A stretch of 64,000 nt of DNA, taken from assembly GCA_023053545.1 (NCBI GenBank), contig JAKZAN010000002.1, forward strand, positions 13,202,790 to 13,266,789, written 5' to 3'. This DNA is from Lepidurus packardi (taxonomy: Eukaryota; Arthropoda; Branchiopoda; Notostraca; Triopsidae). The notes below the pieces were generated by a model that worked only from the letters and a program-made list of their open reading frames with translations, was not told the DNA's origin and did not search any database. The translations under genes were made by a program, and so were the position numbers. Below, one piece after another: positions 40,749-49,916 of this stretch. How positions within the stretch are numbered: the stretch's first letter is position 1; the number at the start of each line of letters is the position of its first letter.

Positions 40749-41546
40749 CTGGGCTGATACCGAGTTTGCCGGTTTCAGCCTTGCTAGAAACAAGAAAATA
40801 AGATCTTTCATAAATAAAAAAAAAAACTAGATTTACAAGCTGCGAATTTGTTTGCCAACAACATTGTTTGGACTGATGCCATTTTCTTATTTTCGTTCTT
40901 TCGCATCGTTCATCATGCCGTGTCAATGACACACGAAAATGGAAGGTGGCTAGTAACAAAGCAATCGAAACATGTATTTGAATAATATTTGAATTAATTT
41001 AACCTCGTTGCCCTCAACACTCACTGGCTGTTTTCTGTTCTCTTTTGGGTGGGATGGAGCTTTACCCATTGCCAAGATGCAATCAGTAAAGCTCCATCCC
41101 ACCCAAATCAACAACAAACAAATCATCAATCATCAAATCAACAAATCATCAACACTCGTCTTCTTGCGAGGATTTTTCGTTTGCCATTGGCTCTCTTGCC
41201 ATTTGTCCTGCTATACAGACAACTGGTATAATACTGCCACACGTAATTTTATTTAGTATAATCTAATTCACACATTGTAATAATGAGCTCCGTAATTAAA
41301 CTAAATATAACGCAGTTGCAATTAAACCTCCAAATTTACAGCGATATGCAGTGAAAATAATATCCTTAATTGCTGCATCTTGTCATCTCTAGTTTTTTGA
41401 AAGCGACTGCCTTGGCCTTGGAGCTTTTTTGGAAGACCACACCCTGTTCCTGTTGCTTGTTTAGCCGAGTGACTGCTGGGCTGCTAACAAGTTCATTATT
41501 CCAATACAACTATCAAGTTCGATTTAGCAAACAAAACGATAAAAAA

Positions 41547-44500
41547 ATGGAAGAGAAGTTGGGCGAGATCTTAAACTGGCTTAAGTTGCATTTTTTGGTG
41601 GATTACGTAACACCAGAGCTTCGGAAATTGTTACTGGAGATATTGAAGAAGATGCTTGAAAAAGAATGGGACGGCTCAGCCACATCGGTAGAATCCCTTA
41701 AGATTGCTATTGGAAAGACGAAGTACAATAAGGCCAGCCGTCCTGTACGGGATAAAATCGACAAAGGAGACATTGAGAATTGGGATCTGACCGCCGTTTC
41801 CTATGTCTTACGTTCGTTAAACAGCGAATGGGTTTCGGACAAAGAAAAAGAGTGGATGGAAGCCGCAGTGCAGATAAGAAACGATTTATCCCATCACCCT
41901 TCCAAGAATATCCCTAAAAACGAATTTGACGAGATGTGGAAAAAATTGATTGGCCTTCTGCCGTTTCTAAATGTCCCTCCCGCCCGGATTGACGAGATTG
42001 AGGAGAAAATCAAGTTCCGTACTTCCGATCCCTCTTCCGTTTTTTTCCCGCGCGTTTTGAACGCCGAAGCAAACAAAATAATAGAAGAAGCCAACGCAGC
42101 GTTCAGGAGCGCAGCTTATGCGCAAGCTATTGAGAACTTTGATAACGCTCTCAAGATTGTCTCGCTTACGGAAGCCGACCGGGGCGTGTTGTTCTGCTAT
42201 CGTTCTGCGGCCTTCGTCCAGATGGCGAAAGAGGAGCAAAACAAGAAACGGAAGGATTTCGCAGAGCGTGCCGAGCGTGCTGTGGACGACGCGAAAAAAG
42301 CGGCCCGTTTGCATCCCGTGTGGATTGAAGCTCAGTGGCGTTTAGGTGATGCATACAAGCTGTTGGAGAATTACAAGATGGCTATTAAAGCCTATGACGA
42401 AGCTTTGAGCTGGGATCCGTCTATGGAGATTATAAGGACACGAAGAGACGACTGTCGGCACGAACTTGCACGAAAAACGAAATTTACTATGGTTCTTCAA
42501 AAACATACACGAAGAGGCGAACGTCGTCAGGAACCTGGCCAAAATCAAAAACAGGAGCATAAGAATAGTCAACAACAAAAAGAAAATATGGATACTTGGG
42601 ATAAGAATCCGCTGAGCATTGAATGGATAATGGATACTTTGGATGAGCATCCGCTGAGCATTGACTTGATGCTGGAAAAAGTCATCCAAAATCGGAAGGA
42701 AAAGATTACTGAAGAGTTACCAGAGGAATTTGTAGGCAAATTGAAGAAGATGGGAATTGAAGTAGAAGACACTTGGTATCGCTTTGGAATAGATATCGTC
42801 GTAGATTTTGAAGCGGTAGCGAACCACTTTACTAAAGCTGCGGACGAAGGAAAAGCTCGAGCAATCTACGTACTGGCACGTTTAACCCAAAAGGGGCTAG
42901 GGGTTAAGAAGGATTATCGAAGGGCGTTCGAACTGTTCCAGAAAGCCGCTAACATGCCGAAAATCTTAAATGGTCTGGAAAACGAGGGCGTCCTTCCTGC
43001 CATACATTGTACTGCAATGATGTACTATGAAGGTGTGGGTGTCGAGAAGAACGTTCCTTCGGTAATAACGAATTCTTTCCTATATCAATGAATATGTAAC
43101 GTTCCAATAACAATTTTTTGTGCGTATAATGCATTCTTTAACGAAGTTAGGGAAAACAGTAAGAGTAGTTCCCAAATAGCATTTAGAATATGCTTCGCGA
43201 TGTGAAAGATGATGTGAAAGAATTAGCCACTAAATTCAAACTTCTTCTATACAGGCTGTATCTTGTTACAAGGACGCTGCTGACGTGGGGTTCGGTCCGT
43301 CTGCCTACAATCTCGCTGCCACTTATATGATCGGCATGGGAATTCCTGAAAAAAACATAGTAAAAAGTGCACAATACTGGAAACTGGCAGCTCAACGCAA
43401 ACATGCACCTGCAATGCTTGCTTTAGCTTCTTATTATCTGTGGATACAAGACGTTGAACAAGCACGGAAATGGTTCGAATTTGCTGTTAAAGGAGAGCAA
43501 ATCCCATCAACCTCATTTCAACAAGGATTCGAGGCCGAATGCAAAGAACGAGAAGAAAAAACAAGTTTAGACATAGCCGATGCTTTAGAATGGGAGCAGG
43601 AAGAGAATCTTCCTTCGAGCAACTTGTCTGATGAAGACAGAATGGAGAGATTCTTGTACTTCGATACTCGTTGGCAAGTAAGTGTCTTGTTTCCAAAAAA
43701 TTGGCTTAACTTTTATAAGCACGACACAAACACATATAACGAAACAAAAGAATACGCTTCGCAAGGTCAAGTCTATGGGCAACAGGTCCGCAAAGCAATT
43801 GAACATTTTGAGTCAGCAGTAAATGGGCTATGTAGATATGAAGAATCCCCAGACGCTACAATTGGTGATACTATAATTAAAGAATATGCCCTATGCGTTG
43901 CTACAGCGTTATACGTTTCCGTGATGGAGAAGACAGAACATTTTACTATACTGGTGGACATTGTGAAGAAAAAGCTATCCGAATTGAAAGATCAAATTTG
44001 CGACATGGATCGTGACGCGAGAATATGCTACGCACGATTACAATGTGGTTCTCCTAAAGAAAACGTCAAGTTCCTTGAAAAGTGCATACCTATGTACCCG
44101 AAAGTTTCGTTTTTCTACGAGATTTTAGTCAGCATGCTTATCAGACAGGGGCATTTCGATGAAGGCATAAAACAAGCGCAAAAGGGTTTGGATTTGTTTC
44201 CAGAGAACTGGTTCCTTATGTACTTTAAAGCTGTTATGACAAATCGTGTCTTTGGCGAAAAACATGCAGACATGAGGAACGTGATAGATTGCTTCAAGGT
44301 ATTTGTTGACCGTGCGCCTGAAGATCATATGTTTGTCCCAGAAGCGTACTACTTCATGGCAGAAATCACTCTGGAAGAAAGTTTGAAGAAAGACATTCGT
44401 CCAATCGACAACATGGTAAGAACCTACTATGAGAAAGGATTGGAGAGTGAGAAGCAATTGCTGCCTTGTTTCCTTCCTTATGAAGAACTTTCCAGAACTA

Positions 44501-45219
44501 AGAACTTGATTAGTGCGTACTTTGAAATGACGGAGAAAACAGATAAAGAAAAAAGGAGTTTTTCTTTGAAATCCTTGCATAGCACAAAACTGCATAAGTC
44601 ACATAGACTGACGGATCCAGTTCGAGTGCAGGCTATAATTGAGCATCGAGTATTCCTTTTCGATTTCATTATGTCTAAGTTTAAGCGGGATTCAGCTAAG
44701 TTTAATCCAGCTCATATTCCCCCCCGTGGCGTACAATGTGCTCCTTGTGATCCCGATGACTTAACATCTATCACAATATCGGAAATGAATCCTACGGTGG
44801 ATAAACTTTATGAAGGTTACGTCATTGACGGTACTATTATTGACGACTGGGTAACATTGTCAGCATTTGGTGTTGCTTTTGTTTTAGAAGACACTAGAGG
44901 AGATGTCATACTTGGTTTCTGTTACAATGCAGAAGGCGACCAGAGGATCAAGTTCGGCGACAAAGTTTCCATTCGGCAGCCATACTTGACTACATGCACG
45001 TTGTATCGAGGACCCATGATTCTCGTTGACGATCCTAAATCGCTCATCTTACGCAAAGCGGATCCTAGTGAACGCCCATGCCAGTCTTGCGGTGAAGAGA
45101 AGGCCCCTATTATTTGTGATTGCCTATTGGAACATGCCTATTGCTCCGAATACTGTCAAACCCACGATCTGAAGATTTTGAAACATGAGCTTATATGCAA
45201 CCTGTTCAAACTCGGATGA
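41547..45219 (+). CDS. HEPN-TPR-Sel1-MYND multidomain protein, copy 2
   Basis: The CDS joins 41547-43061 and 43255-45219, about 1159 residues, with one 193-bp GT-AG intron at the same place as copy 1. The start ATG has an aaaaaaATGG context; the open frame reaches back to 41370 without an ATG. The HEPN motif is RNDLSH near residue 110. TPR (YAQAIENFDNALKIV, IKAYDEALSWDP), Sel1 repeats (TAMMYYEGVGVEKN, CYKDAADVGFGPSAYNLAA) and a second TPR block follow. The MYND finger begins CQSCGEEKAPIICDC and ends near the natural stop. Roughly a third of residues ~25-140 differ from copy 1, while later domains are over 90% identical. The two genes are head to head, about 32 kb apart. Role unknown; MYND and TPR suggest protein partners, HEPN suggests RNA. 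Confidence 0.85.
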
Positions 45220-45847
45220 AACCCCGGTCTATAACATAGTTATGACTGTGTGAAATTATTATTTACTATTATTTGAAGAGTCAGTCTGCTTTTGCCATTA
45301 TTCAGAATGATAGAACGTGATGGATATGAAAGCGTGATATGTACGAGTTTTAATTCTGTCTAATTAGTTCACTGAAATTCTTATGAATGTGTAAAACACG
45401 TAGCGTTTGGCGGTCAAGCAAAATACCATTTGAAGAAATTGTTGTAGAGAGTGCCATGTAGTTTCGTAAATGAAATAATTAATACAAAATAAATCACATA
45501 CTCTCAAAATAAATCAACGATGAGCGCAGGAAGATCAAGCGGAAGCGATACAAAATCAAAAGATGTTAGCTATGAAAATAACCAAGTCAATCTAAGAAAA
45601 CAAAGCTTAGCAAGCATAAGAAGCTTAAAGCTAATACAGTCCATGGCAATTCTACCTATTGAAGGAAAAAGGAAATGAATCCCTATACTCTCTTTCCGTA
45701 ATTGGATTAACCGCAAACAAGCTTTCCTTTCTCCTCCTCGATGTCTCTTTAATTGTGCTTTCAATACTCAGAACAGATTCTCTCTCAGTCTACTGAGCGA
45801 GCTCGACGACGAGCCAGCTTACAAACGACGTTAAAATTCACCGCAAT

Positions 45848-46454
45848 CACTGTTAAAAAGGGGTCCGAAAACCGCTACTTAAAGTGCTTCACTTGCTGCA
45901 TACAAGCTGCACTTTCTGCAATGCCTGCTTCATAAAGCGCACATGGGAAAAAAGAGAGAGGAAAAAGCTGCACTTTTGGCAGCTCCAGTTTTCACCTTCT
46001 GCAGTGCCTGCTTCAGAATGCGGCTACGGGGGAAAAGAGAGGAAAAGGCTGCACTTTTAGCAGTTCCGTTTTACACTTTTCTGCAGTGCTTGTTTCCTAA
46101 TGCGCACATAGGAAAAAACCGTGGTTACTTTGTTTTGCTTACTTTTTAGCTTTTTTACTCTCTTTTTTATGAAATATATATATTTCATTTGATAAGTTTG
46201 TTGTCATTTCTAGTGAAGTTGTAACATAATAGTTACATAGGTGTGGCAACGTTGCACACCGGTTGTTCGGGGGGAAAACCAGGACACATTTTTCACTGTT
46301 GCTGCGAAAGGCGTTTGAAGACCCGTGTTTGACCCGTTTTACACTTGTTTCTGTAAATATCTTTAAATTTATTAATCTTATTAAATATAGATTGAATATA
46401 TTTGTATAGTTTTGACAGAGTTAGAAAAACCCTGCGTGCCTAAAAGTACGGAAA
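45848..46454. repeat. imperfect ~90-bp tandem repeats and AT-rich DNA
   Basis: About 2.5 units containing gaggaaaaggctgcactttt and tgcagtgcctgcttc lie at 45895-46120. The remaining part to 46450 is unassigned. The repeat keeps an open frame by chance (45943-46149). Confidence 0.6.
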
Positions 46455-47094
46455 ATGGTAGACGAGAACAAGCTAGTTTTTGTCGAGTTAGACCATGCGA
46501 TTTCCGAGGAGACGGACGAATTCCAAGTTAAATAAAGCATAAGGAGTTCGACAATGAATCAGGTAGTTCAATTTAGAAAAAAATTAACTAGTATTCATCA
46601 CCAAGTCCAATTTTAGAAGTGGCTTCTCGCCTTGTTTTGGGAATTCTTCCTCGCATGCTCATGGGGCAAAAGAAGGATAGGAACGTATGGAGACATTTAT
46701 TTGACATACGAGAAGTAACTGAACGTTTTTTTGGTTGAGAAGTCTGTGTAACATTGTTTTCTCTTTTTGAAAGGAATCCGCAAACCTGCTTGATTCAGTT
46801 TCTGAAATAAAAAGGGGCCCACCTTTTATAATTGCAGTGGGATCCGACTTATCAGTAGTTGTGGATGGGAGTGAACCCATCTACATCGGTAATAGCTCAG
46901 CAGAAGCAGTAACAGTATTGATGGCGGCGTATTAGGTCTTTGACATAAAATACTCCTCTTACGTGAAGCCAACTCTATTATTTCTACAATCGGAATGCCT
47001 CGGATTTAAAGATAAGGAAACGCAAATGTGCGTTTCGCTGGTATCGTTCTTGCCTTTCCTCACAGAGGCAAAAGCATTTCTCGAAAGTCCGTAG
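46455..47094 (+). pseudogene. orphan conserved domain with in-frame stop
   Basis: After a TTTTTGAAAG acceptor at 46773 the frame reads ESANLLDSVSEIKRGPPF, then VGSDLSVVVDGSEPIYIG and TVLMAAY, a TAG stop at 46933-46935, and continues in the same frame with VFDIKYSSYVKPTLLFLQSE to a stop at 47092-47094. The pattern 'AAYYVFNxxYP...TLxFLQ' is that of a C-terminal domain common in transposon-linked uncharacterised animal proteins. A possible first exon (ATG 46455, 26 codons, acidic) lies upstream. Not in any longer open frame, so easily missed. Family name not assigned. Confidence 0.5.
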
Positions 47095-48655
47095 TCATCC
47101 GCCTGGAGTTTCCAATGTTTGTTGTTTCCTAATGTTACCTAGGTTCTAATGTTCGTAAAACATCGTTGTACGTTTTGTACGTTTGTATTTTTACGTTTAT
47201 GGTTTATTTGTAATTAAGCTTATTTTTTGTTGTTTGTTTTGTTGTTTGCAACACAAAATGACAAAAAAAGAAATAAATGAATTTCACTTACTGCACATTA
47301 AGGTTTACGTTATTGAAGCCCGAGTACTTCTAGAAGTGGAGTTTCCGAAGTGCACTTTTAGAAGCCCAACGACTTCAAAAAGAGAAGATTTCAAACTGCA
47401 ATTAGAACAAACTGCAATTCAAACTGCAAGCCAGACTGCTTCTAATACTGCAGATTCGAAGGTTCACTTTTAGAAGCTCGACGACTTCTAAAAGTGCAGT
47501 TCGGAAACTGCTGTTATTGGGAGGGTGCTGCAGTCGGAAAAAAGTGAGAAGAAAACACTGCACTTTCGTTTACCCGTTTTTCGTGGACGTTTTTCTCCAC
47601 AAATCGCACAAGTTTTTTAACAGTGTTTGTACTCGGCTGCATAACTGCAAATACATCACAGATATTAAACGTCTTTTTCTTAGTTTAAAACGCCAATTTT
47701 AGCTCGACTTACACCAAAACGTTCAACATTGGTTTCGGCTCTTAAACTAATAAATAAACTCTTAGTGAAACTATAGTCCGCTGCGTGGGATAAATGGGAT
47801 GAATCACTTTTCTCGTTTATTTAAGGCAAAAAAACGATGTTTTCTTGTTCATGTCCGTATGTCACATAGTCCAAGAATGGAAACTAGTCTAAATTCAATT
47901 ACACCAACGTTTTGGTTTCTTTTATGGGAGCAACCGTCCAACATACTTCATGGCGTCCCTAAGGGTGCGTTTTGTTGTGAACTGAGCGCCTCTCTCTGCC
48001 GTTCTGATCGTCCTGCCCTCTAGGAATAGCGAGTGAAACTATTCCTTAGACCAAACCATAATATAAATATAAATAATAAAAATAATAAAATAATAATAAA
48101 ACCAATTAAACTAAACCATCCAAACCAATTTCTTTATGCATAAAAATCTTGGAAATTGAATAAATAAATATCGTGGTTTCCTTTATGACAATTAAGAATA
48201 AAAGATTCGTGAACACACCATATACAATTCCCTAACTTCGTAGCTCCAAAGCGTTAATTTCGATGACTACACAAACACTACTATAAAGTATTCAACCATA
48301 TAAATTAGGGGAAAACGCAAGACTTGGTATACCGAACTTATTAAAAAAAAATACATAAATATGTTAACCCAACTGAACAACAAACGTTTAAAAATTAATT
48401 ACCGCTTCTTAGGAAACAGTTAGTTTATTTCCCAAAGGGGGTAAGCTAATTACCAAAGACCTTCACGTTCTTATCTGCCCCAAATTCGGCTGTTCAATAA
48501 CTCAACAATGGGACCAAACTTCCCATAGAGTGAGAGTTTATGAAACCGCCAAGTTAAAAATGCGCTCACTGACAGACCCACGCCTCAAGCAAAGGCACGG
48601 TCATCTAATCTTCGCATCTCAGGGTATTGTGTTGTATGCTTGGGTATTGCTTGAC
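47095..48655. other. intergenic DNA with hairpin and AT microsatellite
   Basis: No gene is recognised. A 12-bp stem cacttttagaag / cttctaaaagtg lies at 47465-47476 and 47485-47496, with related half-sites at about 47330-47370. An ataataaaa microsatellite lies at 48060-48105. Short frames at 47183-47473 and 47799-48023 are unsupported. Confidence 0.5.
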
Positions 48656-48700
48656 TATATAAGCTCACGTATCCATCATTGCAAAGTCATCAGATTCAGT
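48656..48700 (+). promoter_or_regulatory. core promoter of cuticle gene 2
   Basis: TATATAA at 48656-48662 precedes candidate initiators near 48688 and TCAGT at 48696-48700. The start codon is at 48743. The layout matches cuticle gene 1. Confidence 0.65.
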
Positions 48701-48742
48701 TCCTTCTCCTCTGAAGCAACACGATCCTTCCAACCATCAACC

Positions 48743-49490
48743 ATGAAGGTAATAAACACGTGACGTTTCTAAACTGCCTTAAAAGTTTCAAAGTCTTCCA
48801 AGTTTCTTGGTATTGTACCAGCAATTCTCGGGTTCAAGCCATCTAAAATGCTTTGAAACCCCTTCTATCCAGTTGTTCATCGTCGCCGTTTTGGTCGCTG
48901 CAGCCGTTGCTGTCGAGGTTTACCCCAGCAAACCTGTCTACTCCAAGGAAGCTTATCCTGCTGCTGCGCCCGCCTACAAGGCCTATGAGAAGACCTACGA
49001 CCACGTAAACACATTCAACCTTGTTTATCTACAAAATAAAAAAATCTTAAAAATGAATTTGATTGCCTAGCCGGCCATGCCCCATAGCTTCGAGTGGGCC
49101 GTCGATGACCAACCATCGTACAACCACTATTCCCACTCCCAGAACAGTGACGGCAAGACCACTTCTGGATCCTACAAGGTGCTTTTGCCCGATGGCCGCA
49201 CTCAGATCGTTACCTACAAGGATGAAGGTTACGGTTTGGTAGCTGATGTTAAATACGACGGGTAAAAGACGCAAAAAGTTCCAACAAGTTTGGCATAATT
49301 GTTAAAATTCGTGTTTTACTTTTCTAGTTATGCTGCCGAGTACAAACCCGCCGCATACCCCACTAAGCCCTACACCCCTGAATACAAACCCGCCGCTTAC
49401 CCCGCTAAACCCTACACCCCTGAATACAAACCCGCTGCCTACCCTGCCAAGCCCTACGTGGCGGCCCCTGCCTACCCCATCGAACACTAA
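48743..49490 (+). CDS. cuticular protein with RR chitin-binding domain, copy 2
   Basis: The CDS joins 48743-48748, 48873-49004, 49071-49261 and 49328-49490, 163 residues. As in copy 1, exon 1 codes Met-Lys, exon 2 the rest of the signal peptide (LFIVAVLVAAAVAV), exon 3 the RR module (GSYKVLLPDGRTQIVTYKDE, then GYGLVADV), and exon 3 is 191 bp in both genes. Exon 4 has three YxPEYKPAAYPxKP repeats instead of the YKPA tail of copy 1, so the tail has changed by repeat turnover. Secreted exoskeleton protein. Same strand as copy 1; the two were tandem neighbours before the transposon block, or the block grew between them. Confidence 0.94.
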
Positions 49491-49565
49491 ACTGGCACCT
49501 TTGTTTTGGGACCTAAATCGAGCGATCTGGACATGTAGAGTACAGCTATTTATGTATAAAGAACA

Positions 49566-49571
49566 AATAAA
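49566..49571 (+). terminator. polyadenylation signal of cuticle gene 2
   Basis: AATAAA lies 75 bp after the stop codon. Confidence 0.75.
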
Positions 49572-49836
49572 TTTTATCCTAAACGCAAACAATATGTCAT
49601 GAAATGAATGGAGTAATTACTTGATGTTGACTTCGGAGTTCACCGTGTCTATTTACTTTCGATAACTATGAACTTACTGTCACTTATCATATGGGAGTAA
49701 ACTCAAAACAACAATCAATTTTGCGGCCGTGCCAAGTAGTCCGCTACTCTGAAAGCAGAGGGCGGTAGTGTGGCCTATACAGTGGCGCTACCTAACCATT
49801 TATTTCTTAACTTGTAAGTAACCGTTAACGCATTTT

Positions 49837-49896
49837 TCTTTGTTGTTTGAAGCCTTGGTAGCGCAGTAGGCAGCGCGTGAGTCTCTTTGTTGTTTG
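49837..49896 (+). other. tRNA-Met-like 5' half between 13-bp direct repeats
   Basis: The 34 nt at 49852-49885 (gccttggtagcgcagtaggc followed by agcgcgtgagtctc) closely match the first half of animal elongator tRNA-Met, from the acceptor 5' strand through the D arm to just before the anticodon. The 3' half is absent. The string tctttgttgtttg occurs at 49837-49849 and again at 49884-49896, flanking it like a target-site duplication. It is not a functional tRNA. It sits 20-60 bp upstream of the POT1 start codon, probably in the promoter or 5' UTR. Confidence 0.6.
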
Positions 49897-49916
49897 TATA
49901 AATTGCTTTAACAACT

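Larger units (their letters stand above)
40346..45847. repeat. duplicated segment A', right arm of the inverted duplication
   Basis: Inverted copy of 5104-10775, ending at aaattcaccgcaa near 45847. It carries the second HEPN-TPR-Sel1-MYND gene. Confidence 0.9.

Noticed and set aside
49852-49885. functional tRNA-Met gene
   Set aside because: The anticodon loop and the whole 3' half are absent, so no cloverleaf can form.
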